Shown here: positions 7,088 to 16,594 of the stretch, piece by piece | Numbering within the stretch: position 1 is the first letter of the stretch | Layout: each line of letters starts with the position of its first letter | Assembly: GCA_007129355.1 (NCBI GenBank) | Contig: SKVR01000061.1 | Location: 1 to 42,252 of the forward strand | From: Bacteroidales bacterium | Lineage (GTDB): Bacteria; Bacteroidota; Bacteroidia; Bacteroidales; UBA7960 | DNA: 42,252 bases | Direction of reading: 5' to 3' | Made by a program: the position numbers and the translations under genes | The notes under the pieces: model-generated | The model's input: the letters and a program-made list of their open reading frames with translations, nothing else | Databases searched by the model: none | What the model was told of the DNA's origin: nothing

Positions 7088-8026
7088 ATGAGCGAGAATA
7101 TTGAAAAAATCAAGTGTTTGATCATTGGTTCGGGTCCTGCCGGTTACACAGCAGCTATTTATGCTGCCAGGGCCGATCTGCATCCGGTAATTTACCAGGG
7201 TTTGCAGCCCGGTGGTCAGCTTACAATTACCACTGACGTAGAGAACTATCCGGGTTATCCTGATGGGGTAAAGGGTCCGGAAATGATGGTAGAATTTCAG
7301 AAGCAGGCCGAAAGATTCGGTACAGATGTGCGCTGGGGTTTGGCAACGGCGGTTGATTTGAGTAAGAGACCCTTCAAAGTAACCATTGATGAAAAGAATG
7401 AAGTTTTGGCAGAAACCCTTATCATTGCCACCGGAGCTACGGCCAAATGGCTAGGTATGGAATCTGAAAAGAAATTCAACGGGTTTGGTGTTTCGGCTTG
7501 TGCCACCTGCGACGGATTTTTTTATAAAGGACAAACGGTTGCCGTAGTGGGTGGTGGTGACACTGCCTGCGAAGAAGCTTCATACCTTTCCAAACTTTGC
7601 AAAAAAGTATACCTTATTCACCGCCGCGATGAACTGCGTGCTTCAAAAGCCATGCAGCACAGGGTAATGAAAGCCGAAAATATTGAAATCGTCTGGAATC
7701 ATGTTCCCAAAGAGATCGTGGGCGATAAAACGGTAAACGGTGTAATTCTTGAGAATACTCAAACCGGCGAAGAAAAGCGCCTTGATATAGAAGGATTTTT
7801 TGTGGCAATAGGTCACAAACCCAATTCCGATATTTTCAAAGGACAACTGAAGATGGATGAAAACAGCTACCTGATCACCAGGCCTGATTCTACTGCTACT
7901 GAAGTACCCGGCGTTTTTGCCTGTGGTGATGTACAGGATCATGTGTACCGTCAGGCAGTTACCGCAGCCGGTACAGGCTGTATGGCCGCCATAGAAGCTG
8001 AAAGGTTTTTATCAGACCAGGAGTAA
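7088..8026 (+). CDS. trxB: Thioredoxin reductase
   Basis: This 312-residue flavoprotein reduces thioredoxin with NADPH. The FAD Rossmann motif GSGPAG lies at 14-19, the redox-active CATC at C138-C141 in ACATCDG, the NADPH Rossmann motif GGGDTA at 155-160 and the second FAD motif in FACGDVQD near the C-terminus. Length and order are those of low-molecular-weight bacterial TrxB. It appears monocistronic: it has its own promoter and a strong terminator follows at 8047. Two thioredoxin-fold genes lie about 9 kb downstream but are exported and need not be its substrates. Confidence 0.96.
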   Translation: MSENIEKIKCLIIGSGPAGYTAAIYAARADLHPVIYQGLQPGGQLTITTDVENYPGYPDGVKGPEMMVEFQKQAERFGTDVRWGLATAVDLSKRPFKVTIDEKNEVLAETLIIATGATAKWLGMESEKKFNGFGVSACATCDGFFYKGQTVAVVGGGDTACEEASYLSKLCKKVYLIHRRDELRASKAMQHRVMKAENIEIVWNHVPKEIVGDKTVNGVILENTQTGEEKRLDIEGFFVAIGHKPNSDIFKGQLKMDENSYLITRPDSTATEVPGVFACGDVQDHVYRQAVTAAGTGCMAAIEAERFLSDQE

Positions 8027-8046
8027 TTTTATGACACTCAACTTAG

Positions 8047-8083
8047 AAGGGCTGTTTCAGAAATAGAATGCAGCCCTTTTTTT
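8047..8083 (+). terminator. Intrinsic terminator of trxB
   Basis: AGGGCTG (8048-8054) pairs with CAGCCCT (8071-8077) around a 16-base loop, followed by a T-run to 8083. Confidence 0.8.
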
Positions 8084-8170
8084 ATTTGATTTTTCTTCTG
8101 ATTTGGTTAATCAGGACAATCAAGCTTTAAATCATTTTTTCTAGATCCCTAATAATAAATGCTGTAAAAC

Positions 8171-8216
8171 TTGAAAAAAAACAACCCGATTTGAAAAAAA
8201 AATCTGATATTTGAAA
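8171..8216 (+). repeat. Three TTGAAA boxes at 20-bp spacing
   Basis: TTGAAA begins at 8171, 8191 and 8211, exactly 20 bp apart; the first two extend to TTGAAAAAAA. They lie in the 310-bp gap (8027-8336) between trxB and the sensor kinase pair, which otherwise holds the trxB terminator and a possible promoter. Near two helical turns apart, they could be binding sites for one regulator, but the DNA is AT-rich and chance is possible. Confidence 0.5.
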
Positions 8217-8251
8217 TGTATGCCCAAAAATGAGTCTTTGCTGAATAAATC

Positions 8252-8279
8252 TTGAATATTCTCGACAAGAAGAATTTTG
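8252..8279 (+). promoter_or_regulatory. Candidate promoter of the sensor kinase pair
   Basis: TTG at 8252-8254 and GAATTTTG at 8272-8279 are separated by 17 bases and match TAnnTTTG at 7 of 8 positions counting the free ones. The first kinase starts about 55 bases further on. Confidence 0.3.
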
Positions 8280-8336
8280 AATCTTAAGCCTTTTTTAAGG
8301 AAAACTACAGTTAAAAATAGAAATACTACCAACTGA

Positions 8337-10187
8337 ATGAATCTATTTTCATTACTTTCTTTCATTTCTTTCATTCTGTTTCTCCAGGCAGGTGTTTATG
8401 TGCTGTTTAAGAACAGCCGACCTTTGCTTAACCGGGTATTTGTGTTATTATCTTTCCTTTTTGCATTGTATGCACTGAGTTATAATTTATTTTTCAATGC
8501 AGAAACTCTGGAAGAAGTCTATCTTTATGACAGAATTGCATCTCCTGGTTGGGTATTCTTTCCCATTATATCAGTGTGGTTTTCTATTCTAATTACTAAC
8601 AATAAATCTTACGTTGTTCGCTTAATTTGCTATCTCTTTCTTTTGCCGATAGCCTTGTTTTCTTTTTATATAGCCCTTACCGATCTGGAGTCTGTAAAAC
8701 TATTTTACTATCAGAATGAAAACTGGTTTTATACTCCCTATGATCACACTTTGGCCTATATGCTTTTTATAGCATATCTCACTGTTAGTGTTCTGGTTAT
8801 GTATTTTGTACTTATAGGATGGTATTACTCTGCAGATAGCAATAGACAAAAGATGCAAGCCAAAATTATGCTGGCGGCATTATCCGTTTTCTTTGTGATT
8901 TCATTTTTAACCAACCTGGTCCTTCCGGTTATTCAGTTGGATATTTTACCAGCCCTTGCACCTATAAATGCTATAGTTCTTCTAGGTGGTATGTTTCTTA
9001 CTCTTACCCTTCAGCCGAAGGTTTATATAGCCAAGGAACTGATTTATAACCTGATTAACCTGCATGTTAAAGAGTTTGTTTTCATGTTGAATAAGGATCT
9101 CGAGATTTTTTCGGCTAATCAGTATTCTCTTAATCAGTTGAAATATAATCCTTACAGTCTGCAGAAAAAAGATCCTAATTTGATTTTTTCCGATTATAAT
9201 AAAATCATTCAGACGATTCAAAGAATGAATAAAAGAGATGATTTTCCACAAATAAGAATGGATCTATTAAGCATTGAGCGCAAATCAATACCTGTTTTAT
9301 TATCGATTATTAAGGTTAGAAATTCTTTCAGGAGGGTTGAAGGTTATGCGCTTGTTTGTACGAATTACAGGCAAAAACTTAAACTGAAAGAAGAAATTGC
9401 GGAGCGTGTTCGCACTGAAAAGAACTTGTATCAGATAAGAAAGGAACTTGAGTTTTTGGTAAAAAAGCGCACTCACGAATTACAGGAAGCCAACCAAAGG
9501 CTGCAACAGGAAGTAATTGAAAGAAAACGGGCTGAACAGCAAATAAAGGCGGATCTGGAGCAAAAAATTGAACTTGTGCAGGAGGTACATCACAGGGTCA
9601 AAAATAATATCCAGATGATTATTTCATTAATTAATATGCTTTGTAGCCATCCTGTCATTGACAGTCAAACATCTGATCATTTGAGAGACATAGCTGAGAA
9701 GGTAAGGTATATCTCAAGGTTACATGAAGATTTTTACGCATCACCCAATCTTTCCAGAATTGCTTTTTCTCCCTATTTGAAAAAAATCATTGGCGAGCTC
9801 TACAGTAATTATGGAAACAGTTCGGAAATAGTTTTTAAATTGAATATTGCTGATGAATTTCTTGAAATTAATCAAGCCATTCCGCTTGGAATAATTTTCA
9901 ACGAACTTCTTATCAACGCAATGAAGTATGCTTTTATGGATGAAACCGGGCCTGATGAAAAATCAGTAATCCGTGTGGAGTTTTTTAAGAAAAGTGGAAA
10001 AGTTACCCTGATTGTAAAAGATAACGGAGTTGGATTGCCACTGGGATTCAACCTTGTACACTCAGGTAATGTTGGTCTGAAGCTGGTACGTATTCTTGCC
10101 AAAGATCATTTAAGAGGTGAAATTGAAAGCTCTGTTAATCATGGTACACGTTTTAAAGTAACTTTTGATGAGAATTTGATTACCTGA
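8337..10187 (+). CDS. Membrane sensor histidine kinase, HisKA_2 type (first of a pair)
   Basis: This 616-residue kinase begins with seven or so membrane segments (about 5-230, like the 7TM sensor module of histidine kinases). A PAS-like region (about 240-345) follows, then a coiled coil (350-405), the HisKA_2 dimerisation box EVHHRVKNNIQMIISL with H419 directly before Arg, and a HATPase domain (N-box NELLINAMKYAF 522-533, G1 box DNGVGLP 562-568). It should autophosphorylate in response to a membrane or intracellular cue. The next gene is a paralogue 18 bases downstream, and no response regulator lies nearby, so its partner must be encoded elsewhere. The ligand is unknown. Confidence 0.88.
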   Translation: MNLFSLLSFISFILFLQAGVYVLFKNSRPLLNRVFVLLSFLFALYALSYNLFFNAETLEEVYLYDRIASPGWVFFPIISVWFSILITNNKSYVVRLICYLFLLPIALFSFYIALTDLESVKLFYYQNENWFYTPYDHTLAYMLFIAYLTVSVLVMYFVLIGWYYSADSNRQKMQAKIMLAALSVFFVISFLTNLVLPVIQLDILPALAPINAIVLLGGMFLTLTLQPKVYIAKELIYNLINLHVKEFVFMLNKDLEIFSANQYSLNQLKYNPYSLQKKDPNLIFSDYNKIIQTIQRMNKRDDFPQIRMDLLSIERKSIPVLLSIIKVRNSFRRVEGYALVCTNYRQKLKLKEEIAERVRTEKNLYQIRKELEFLVKKRTHELQEANQRLQQEVIERKRAEQQIKADLEQKIELVQEVHHRVKNNIQMIISLINMLCSHPVIDSQTSDHLRDIAEKVRYISRLHEDFYASPNLSRIAFSPYLKKIIGELYSNYGNSSEIVFKLNIADEFLEINQAIPLGIIFNELLINAMKYAFMDETGPDEKSVIRVEFFKKSGKVTLIVKDNGVGLPLGFNLVHSGNVGLKLVRILAKDHLRGEIESSVNHGTRFKVTFDENLIT

Positions 10188-10205
10188 TGATATTTTTTAA
10201 TTGAT

Positions 10206-12062
10206 ATGAATATATTATCGCTGCTATCGGTTTTTGTTTTCCTGTTGTATTTACAGCTGGGCATCTATGTGCTACATAAAAACCGCACATCACGGATCAA
10301 TCAAATCTTTTTTGGCTTAACTCTGTGTTTTGCCATATGGGCGTTTTCGTATATTTTCGTTTACTCGGCAGAAACAGCTGATGAGGCCGCTTACTGGGAT
10401 ACCATTGCATCGCTGGGTTATGCCCTATTTCCCGCCCCGATGGTTTTGTTCTATCTGAAGATCTGTAATTGCTGGCGCGACTTTTTAACCAATAAAATTA
10501 TTTTTGGAACATTGATTTCAATTGGTTTGTTGCTGGTATTTGGCAACTTTGCCGATATTTGGAAAGCTGAAGAAATTGTTAGAGGGCCTTACGCATGGCA
10601 CTTTAAACACAGCGGGGGTAATTTTTTCTATTTCCTGTTTTATTTCTACCTGGCAGTTGCGGCATTCCTGTCCTTTTATGTTCTCATACGATGGAGAATG
10701 AAAATTACCGAGCCTTATGATAAGAAACAGTTTAATTTACTTTTTTACCCACTTTTGTTATTTCTGATTCTGGGTATTAATTTTGACATTGTAATGCCTA
10801 ACTTCAATACAGGTAGTTTGCCCAACCTTGGCCATTTCTCTTCCCTGCCATGGATTGCCGGAGTTGCATTTACCATCACACGATTTCACCTGCTCGGAAA
10901 TCAGAGTCATCTGATGTCGGAACAGATCATAAGAGAGATCAGGGAAATTGTTATTTTTACCGATACAGATTACAAGATAATCAGGTCAAATAAGTTTACC
11001 ATTAACTTACTGGGTAATACAAATTATGAGCTTACAGGGAAAAACCTGTTTGAATTCACAAATAACCCGGCAATTCTGAAAGGATACCTTCTAAAATGCA
11101 AAGAGAAAAAGCAAATTGGACCCATTGGTATTACTCTCATGAATACAGCCAATGATTCTATTGAATCCAGTTTGAATTTTTTGGCAATAAAGGATCCGTT
11201 CAATGATTTGAAGGGCTTTATTATTTACGGGCATGATAACCGTGAAGCACTCAACCTGCAAAAAGAGATCTTTATAAGGCAGCACGCTGAAAAAAACCTG
11301 CGAACCATTAGTGAAGTTCTGGAAACCCGCGTGAAGGAAAGAACCGAAGAACTAGCTAAATCCTACAAGGAATTGCAGGTTAAAATGACTGAGCGTATGC
11401 GGGTTGAAGAACAAATTAAGTCTGATATTGCTGAAAAGGAAGTTTTGATCAATGAAATACATAACAGGGTTAAGAACAATATGAATATTATCATTTCACT
11501 GATCAAGGCCCAGGATAAAAAAAATACCAGTGCGGCAGCATCGCAAAAGTTCAAAGAGCTGGCGCAGAGAGTTAATAGTCTTCTGCTGGTGCATCAGAAT
11601 CTATATTTATCAATCAATTATTCAGATGTTGATTTTGGTACTTTTCTTAAAACCATTGCCAATGATTTGATGATCTTTCATAAGCGGCAGGGAAAGGTTG
11701 AATTAAGATTGGATGTATCGGATGTTTTCCTGGATGTAGATTATGCCATTCCCATGGGTATTATCGTTAATGAGTTAATCAGTAATTCATTGATGCATGG
11801 CTTCTCAAATTATTATCTGAAAAAACACAACGACAAACAGCATATCCTTCATATTGGTTATTCTTACGATAAAGGGTATTATGAAATTGATATAAGCGAC
11901 AACGGAAAAGGACTTTCGAAAGATTTTGATATTTCATCACTCATGACAAATGGGCTTCCACTGGTTGAAATTCTTGTTAATGATCAAATAAACGGGAAAA
12001 TTGATGTTTTTTCATCAAAAGAAGGTTCTATGTTTAAAATTACTTTCCTTGCAACAAAATAA
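10206..12062 (+). CDS. Membrane sensor histidine kinase paralogue with altered H-box
   Basis: This 618-residue protein has the same layout as the preceding kinase and similar ends: about seven membrane segments (5-230), a PAS-like domain (245-345), a coiled coil (350-410), a HisKA_2 box and a HATPase domain (N-box around N522, DNGKGL near 565). The H-box reads EIHNRVKNNMNIIISL: the residue directly before Arg421, His in the HisKA_2/HWE families, is Asn420, while His419 one step earlier is kept. It may be impaired in autophosphorylation or may use H419. The pair probably arose by tandem duplication and is co-transcribed. A heterodimer with the first kinase is a plausible inference. Confidence 0.86.
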   Translation: MNILSLLSVFVFLLYLQLGIYVLHKNRTSRINQIFFGLTLCFAIWAFSYIFVYSAETADEAAYWDTIASLGYALFPAPMVLFYLKICNCWRDFLTNKIIFGTLISIGLLLVFGNFADIWKAEEIVRGPYAWHFKHSGGNFFYFLFYFYLAVAAFLSFYVLIRWRMKITEPYDKKQFNLLFYPLLLFLILGINFDIVMPNFNTGSLPNLGHFSSLPWIAGVAFTITRFHLLGNQSHLMSEQIIREIREIVIFTDTDYKIIRSNKFTINLLGNTNYELTGKNLFEFTNNPAILKGYLLKCKEKKQIGPIGITLMNTANDSIESSLNFLAIKDPFNDLKGFIIYGHDNREALNLQKEIFIRQHAEKNLRTISEVLETRVKERTEELAKSYKELQVKMTERMRVEEQIKSDIAEKEVLINEIHNRVKNNMNIIISLIKAQDKKNTSAAASQKFKELAQRVNSLLLVHQNLYLSINYSDVDFGTFLKTIANDLMIFHKRQGKVELRLDVSDVFLDVDYAIPMGIIVNELISNSLMHGFSNYYLKKHNDKQHILHIGYSYDKGYYEIDISDNGKGLSKDFDISSLMTNGLPLVEILVNDQINGKIDVFSSKEGSMFKITFLATK

Positions 12063-12101
12063 AGTAATTTTAATAGCTGAAACATCTAAATAAATTTTGA
12101 T

Positions 12102-12521
12102 ATGAAAAGAGAAATCTCAGTTGATTGGATTGATGGTCTCGCCTTTGACACAGTTCTCGATGGTCACAAAATAACTATTGACGGCCCTGAAGAAAGCGGT
12201 GGTAAAAACAAAGGGGCAAGACCCAAACCCTTTATGTTATTGGCATTGGCAGGTTGTACCGGTATGGATGTTGTATCCATTCTAAAAAAAATGAAGGTAG
12301 ATATAAAAGGGTTGAACATCAAAGTTGAAGGGGATATGGAAGAGGAGATTCCCAAAACATTCCTTTCCATGCACGTTATTTATACTTTTAAGGGTGATGA
12401 TCTGCCCGTGGATAAACTCGAAAAAGCTGTGGAGCTTTCCAAAGAAAAGTACTGTGGAGTAAGTGCAATGCTGAAAAAGGTAATTCCGATTACCTATGAA
12501 ATTATAACTGAATCAGCCTGA
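12102..12521 (+). CDS. OsmC/Ohr family protein
   Basis: This 139-residue protein is of the OsmC family, small dimeric thiol peroxidases that reduce organic hydroperoxides. The two family cysteines are C52 in LAGCTGMDV and C118 in KYCGVSAM, the latter on the long helix. Arg40 in GARPKPF may be the catalytic arginine. It belongs to the short OsmC-like branch and not to Ohr proper. The gene lies 39 bp after the second kinase and may be read from its promoter. It converges with the DUF2851 gene and no terminator is evident. Confidence 0.88.
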   Translation: MKREISVDWIDGLAFDTVLDGHKITIDGPEESGGKNKGARPKPFMLLALAGCTGMDVVSILKKMKVDIKGLNIKVEGDMEEEIPKTFLSMHVIYTFKGDDLPVDKLEKAVELSKEKYCGVSAMLKKVIPITYEIITESA

Positions 12522-12553
12522 CATTTTCCGGAAGCCATTATTCTGAAAGAGTT

Positions 12554-13840
12554 TCATCCCGGACTGTTGACCTGTTTTATCAGGTTTAATCCAATGGCAC
12601 AACTCAAGCATTTTTTCGGAGTGCAGTAATATTTCTTCAATTCTATGAGTGCCTGACTCTCACCTGCATTTGCCGGTTTTATCCCAAGGCCTTCCCAGTT
12701 TTTTATAATATGGTTTTCTTCGGGGGGCAAGGTGGTTAAAAGTTGTATTGCCCTGTCTTTTATTTCGGGTTTAATGTTTTCTGTTCCGTAAACAAACATA
12801 AGGGGTGCAATGGTATTAACGATGATATTAAAAACTGCAGATTCACCCAGTTTCTTTATTCTGCTCGATGATGATTTGTCGAACTGATAATGGTTCTTCC
12901 AGTAAGGTGATGATTTGATATCAAGCATATGCTTGATATCATTAACAGAATTGCTTTGAATCAGTTTGCTGAACAACCCCGATGATTGATGAATAAGTTT
13001 TGCAAACTGAGCAATTCTTATGGTAGGAAAGTTGGATGGACGCAACTTGCCAAATTTCCACAAAGATTTATCCATGGGTTCAAGTTTGTACTTATGCCGG
13101 AGAAACTCGTATTCTTTTTTTAAAACACTTGGGTATGCATCTTTAAATTCCGCCTGAAGCATTCCGGCCTGGCCGAAAAGCAGAGCTTCCACCTGTGTAA
13201 GATCATCTTTATGGCGTGCAAGTATTAGATAAGGGGTTTTTTGTGACAGGAGAGCAAAGGGATCAGCGTTAATTTTAAAACCAAAGTTCCGGGCCAGGAA
13301 ATAGTAAAAAGTCTGTTCCCAATTATTTTCAAAATATTCATAAAATTTCCGTATCTCCGATGATTTGTTTTCAAGTCTTTCTACAAGGAGCCTGCTCAGC
13401 CAGTTCATAACGATAAGACTATCAGCACTGTCGAGAAAGCCCGCACAGGGAATCCACGTTTTTGAACCCACAATTCTTTCATATGTGCTGAGAAGTGCAC
13501 TGTCAAAAAATTTCCTGACTTCAAAAACCGGAACCAGTTTACCTCGCTTATCGGTTATTTCTTTATCATGGTGCATTACCACGTGCAAAATAATATTGGA
13601 GTATGCATCATCATGCTGATGTTTATGTTTGTACCAGTCGCTGCTGTTTACATGTATTTCAACATTGCCGGCCCATAGTGTGCCATCAATTTTTATCCTG
13701 GCAGCCGAAAAATCAGGGCCTGAGTTGATATTACTGCTGCCCGGATAGATAATATGCAAACTATGTCCATCAGTTGTTAAAAGCTCCGGTGCATTAAAGA
13801 GACGGTATTGCCAGAGAAAGTGAATAAATTCCTCTTTCAT
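12554..13840 (-). CDS. DUF2851 family protein
   Basis: This 428-residue protein is of the DUF2851 family, frequent in Bacteroidota and without known function. The N-terminal half carries GPDFSAARIKIDGTLWAGNVEIH, a conserved block that resembles a small beta-sandwich, followed by SSDWYKHKHQHDDAYSNIILHVV, rich in His and Asp and possibly metal-binding. The C-terminus has C406, C411 and C414 in CTPKKCLSC, a cysteine cluster suited to a metal or Fe-S site. There is no signal peptide, so it is cytoplasmic. It converges with the OsmC-like gene and diverges from the zapA region. Confidence 0.85.
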   Translation of the reverse strand: MKEEFIHFLWQYRLFNAPELLTTDGHSLHIIYPGSSNINSGPDFSAARIKIDGTLWAGNVEIHVNSSDWYKHKHQHDDAYSNIILHVVMHHDKEITDKRGKLVPVFEVRKFFDSALLSTYERIVGSKTWIPCAGFLDSADSLIVMNWLSRLLVERLENKSSEIRKFYEYFENNWEQTFYYFLARNFGFKINADPFALLSQKTPYLILARHKDDLTQVEALLFGQAGMLQAEFKDAYPSVLKKEYEFLRHKYKLEPMDKSLWKFGKLRPSNFPTIRIAQFAKLIHQSSGLFSKLIQSNSVNDIKHMLDIKSSPYWKNHYQFDKSSSSRIKKLGESAVFNIIVNTIAPLMFVYGTENIKPEIKDRAIQLLTTLPPEENHIIKNWEGLGIKPANAGESQALIELKKYYCTPKKCLSCAIGLNLIKQVNSPG

Positions 13841-14095
13841 AATAATATAAATTTTGTTTTTTCAGGAAACTTTTATCTTTCAAAGGTTGTTATTTAAGTA
13901 AAGGGTATAGTTTTCAAAGAACTAATAAAAAAATGCATAAACACAAGTGAATGATTCATGACATAAAAACATTGGTTACAACAATACTTACCTAAATATA
14001 GAAATTTATTATTAATTATAAAAATACTTCGGCAAATAGTTGTGGTATGAGGCTCTCAAAATTCAAAAATTATTATTACTTTAACCGAAAAATAT

Positions 14096-14103
14096 TACTT
14101 TTG
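14096..14103 (+). promoter_or_regulatory. Candidate -7 box of the coiled-coil/zapA operon
   Basis: TACTTTTG fits the TAnnTTTG consensus 31 bases before the ATG at 14134. No good -33 TTTG is found at the expected distance. The rest of the 293-bp gap 13841-14133 is AT-rich with nothing else recognised. Confidence 0.4.
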
Positions 14104-14133
14104 TAATAGGAACAAGACTAATATCTGAACATA

Positions 14134-14418
14134 ATGGAAATCTTGCCCCTGGTTGTAGAAGGAATAGAAAACAAGATTAAAAAGCTAATCTTTCGCAATC
14201 AGCAGTTGCAAAAAGAGAATCAGGATTTAAAAAACGAGCGTTCTCTGCAGGAAGAAAAAATCCGGCAACTAACTGCAAAAGTCCATGAGCTTGATGATCA
14301 GATGAATAAGTTGAAAGTTTCTAAAGTTTTGACGGGAAAAGATAATTTGCAGGCCCGTCATCAAATAAACGAACTACTGCGGGAAATAGAAAAGTGTTAT
14401 ACACTATTAAACAGATAG
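14134..14418 (+). CDS. Small coiled-coil protein, candidate ZapA partner
   Basis: This 94-residue protein is almost wholly helical. Residues 10-65 form a coiled coil rich in Lys, Glu and Gln, and the C-terminus INELLREIEKCYTLLNR (about 78-94) looks like a conserved helix. It has no enzymatic motif. It lies 16 bp upstream of zapA and is probably co-transcribed, a pairing I recall in other Bacteroidota. By size, coiled coil and position it could be a division-linked protein working as ZapB does in E. coli, but there is no sequence match to ZapB that I can claim. Confidence 0.7.
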   Translation: MEILPLVVEGIENKIKKLIFRNQQLQKENQDLKNERSLQEEKIRQLTAKVHELDDQMNKLKVSKVLTGKDNLQARHQINELLREIEKCYTLLNR

Positions 14419-14434
14419 CCGCAATTGATTATTG

Positions 14435-14725
14435 ATGAAAGGACAACATATATCGGTTATAATTGCTGACAGGCCATACAGGCTAAAAGTTAGTAATGAA
14501 ACAGAAGAAATAGAATTCAGAAGGGCAGGAGAGTTTATAAATGAAAAGATTAAAGAATATGCAAACCATTTCGCCTTCAGAGACAAGCAGGATTTGCTTG
14601 CCATGGTTGTATTGCAGTTTGCTGTAGATGTTGTAAGATCTGAAGAATCATCAAAGTACCAGCAGGAATTGGGAGAAAAGCTCTCAGATTTGGAAACAAT
14701 GCTGGATGACTATCTGAAAAAGTAA
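14435..14725 (+). CDS. zapA: Cell division protein ZapA
   Basis: This 96-residue ZapA-like protein supports FtsZ ring assembly by bundling filaments. The N-terminal half (ISVIIADRPYRLKV, then EEIEFRRAGEFINEKI) matches the ZapA beta-hairpin and first helix; the remainder is a long helix ending in a coiled coil. ATG 14435 is preferred to the TTG at 14432. It follows the coiled-coil gene closely and precedes a structured RNA and rny. In Proteobacteria zapA is likewise followed by 6S RNA, which supports the call of the next feature. Confidence 0.85.
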   Translation: MKGQHISVIIADRPYRLKVSNETEEIEFRRAGEFINEKIKEYANHFAFRDKQDLLAMVVLQFAVDVVRSEESSKYQQELGEKLSDLETMLDDYLKK

Positions 14726-14753
14726 AAATCGTTCTTTGAAAAAAATATTGCTA

Positions 14754-14966
14754 TACCCGCATTAATTCAATACACGTTTTTGAAACTCAACATTAAAAAC
14801 ATTTGGGGAATAGCTCGGTTAATTAAGAACAGGCCTCATTTATCATGATTCGTCATGGTAAAATCGCTTCGGCGATCATTGGACGTTCGATGTTTTCCGG
14901 CCTCCTCATCCATGTATAATTGGGGTTTCATATAAACCTCCTGAATTAATTGCGGGTTTTTTTTAA
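14754..14966 (+). ncRNA. ssrS: Structured RNA, probable 6S RNA
   Basis: A stem of 15 bp with one bulged base closes a roughly 200-base RNA: ACCCGCATTAATTCA (14755-14769) pairs with 14942-14957. It is followed directly by eight T (14957-14964). Further in, GTTT 14776-14779 pairs with AAAC 14934-14937, TGAAACTC 14781-14788 with 14923-14930, and AGGCC 14831-14835 with GGCCT 14899-14903, giving a long rod with a large internal loop. Two TTCG tetraloop hairpins (14842-14859 and 14863-14876) form the tip. Overall shape, size and the position after zapA suggest 6S RNA, which binds RNA polymerase holoenzyme. The multi-hairpin tip is less typical, and sequence alone cannot exclude another RNA family. 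Confidence 0.6.
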
Positions 14967-14998
14967 ACAATTCATTAATAATTATAATCAGACACCAT

Positions 14999-16540
14999 AT
15001 GAATATAATCACTATTGTTGTTATTGCCCTGGTTTCTGTTAGTACCGGTATCGTGGCTTCTGCGACTTTTTTACGCAGAGCTCTGGAGAAGAAAAGCCAG
15101 CAGATACTTAAAGATGCTAAAACAGAAGCTGAGGTCATAAAAAAGGAAAAAATGCTTCAGGCTAAGGAGAAATTCCTTCAGCTAAAATCGGAGCATGAGA
15201 AATATGTTTCGGAAAAGAACGGCCAGATTGCTGCAGATGAAAATCGCCTGAAGCAAAAGGAATCAACTGTTTCACAGAAGATGGAAGAGTTAGGGCGCAA
15301 ACAAAATGAAGTGGCCCTTATCAGAGAAAACCTCAACCAGCAGCTCGAAATTGTAAATAAAAAGCAGGTTGATCTTGACAAAATATATAAAAATCAACTG
15401 GAAAAACTGGAATCTATTAGTGGAATGTCAGCAGATGAAGCCAAATCACAGCTGATTGAAACTCTTAAAGAAGAAGCACAATCCGATGCCCAGACTTACA
15501 TCAAGGACATTATGGAGGAAGCCCGTATCAGTGCCAACAAAGAAGCACGTAAAATTGTGGTTCAGTCTATTCAACGCACTGCCACAGAAGTTGCCATTGA
15601 AAACTCCGTGTCAGTATTCCCAATTGAAAATGATGAAATCAAGGGCCGGGTTATTGGCCGCGAAGGCCGTAATATTCGGGCACTCGAAGCTGCAACCGGT
15701 GTAGAAATCATCGTTGATGATACTCCGGAAGCTATCATCCTGAGTGGTTTTGACCCCGTAAGACGTGAAATCGCACGTCTATCGCTGCATAAACTCGTAA
15801 CCGACGGACGAATTCACCCTGCACGTATTGAAGAAGTAGTAGCCAAAACCAAGAAACAGATTGATCAGGAGATCATGGAAATTGGTAAACGGACTACTAT
15901 TGACCTGGGTATTCATGGCATGCACCATGAATTGATTCGCCTGGTGGGTAAAATGAAATATCGCTCATCATACGGACAAAACCTGCTGCAACACTCCAAA
16001 GAAGTAGCCAACCTTGCTGCAACCATGGCTTCTGAACTGGGTCTGAATCCCAAACTTGCCAAGAGAGCTGCTCTGCTACACGATATAGGAAAAGTTCCTG
16101 ATAATGAGCCTGATCTGCCACACGCCATTCTGGGTATGAAACTGGCAGAAAAGTATAAAGAGAAACCCGAGATATGTAATGCCATTGGTTCCCACCATGA
16201 GGAAGTTGAGATGGATAATCTTATTTCGCCCATCATTCAGGTTTGTGATGCCATTTCAGGTGCAAGACCCGGTGCAAGGAGAGAAGTTGTTGAAGCTTAC
16301 ATCAAGCGTTTGAATGATCTGGAAGAGCTTGCTCTTTCCTATCCCGGAGTTGTGAAAACTTATGCCATTCAGGCAGGACGTGAGCTCAGGGTTATAGTAG
16401 GAAGCGAGAAGATCACCGATAAGGAAGCTGAACAGATTTCATACGATCTTTCCAAAAAGATTCAAACTGAAATGACCTATCCCGGACAAATCAAAATTAC
16501 AGTTATCAGAGAAACCCGGGCTGTTGCTTTTGCTAAATAA
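14999..16540 (+). CDS. rny: Ribonuclease Y
   Basis: This 513-residue membrane-anchored endoribonuclease starts mRNA decay. Residues 4-24 form a membrane anchor, 28-150 a long Lys/Glu-rich coiled coil, 205-265 a KH RNA-binding domain with GREGRN (220-225), and 320-430 an HD phosphohydrolase domain with H361-D362 in LLHDIGK. Length and order are those of Firmicutes RNase Y. The ATG at 14999 lies 35 bases after the T-run of the preceding RNA, so rny either reads through from zapA or has a promoter of its own within that RNA. A terminator follows at 16564. Confidence 0.96.
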   Translation: MNIITIVVIALVSVSTGIVASATFLRRALEKKSQQILKDAKTEAEVIKKEKMLQAKEKFLQLKSEHEKYVSEKNGQIAADENRLKQKESTVSQKMEELGRKQNEVALIRENLNQQLEIVNKKQVDLDKIYKNQLEKLESISGMSADEAKSQLIETLKEEAQSDAQTYIKDIMEEARISANKEARKIVVQSIQRTATEVAIENSVSVFPIENDEIKGRVIGREGRNIRALEAATGVEIIVDDTPEAIILSGFDPVRREIARLSLHKLVTDGRIHPARIEEVVAKTKKQIDQEIMEIGKRTTIDLGIHGMHHELIRLVGKMKYRSSYGQNLLQHSKEVANLAATMASELGLNPKLAKRAALLHDIGKVPDNEPDLPHAILGMKLAEKYKEKPEICNAIGSHHEEVEMDNLISPIIQVCDAISGARPGARREVVEAYIKRLNDLEELALSYPGVVKTYAIQAGRELRVIVGSEKITDKEAEQISYDLSKKIQTEMTYPGQIKITVIRETRAVAFAK

Positions 16541-16563
16541 TAAATTTTCAATTTTTTAATGAC

Positions 16564-16594
16564 GGCCATTCCTGCATAAGGGATGGCCTTTTTT
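16564..16594 (+). terminator. Intrinsic terminator of rny
   Basis: GGCCATTCC (16564-16572) pairs with GGGATGGCC (16580-16588, one G-U) around a 7-base loop, followed by six T. Confidence 0.85.

Noticed and set aside
14836..15138. 100-codon - strand frame over the 6S-like RNA and rny start
   Set aside because: It is antisense to conserved rny codons and to the RNA stems and has no family features.
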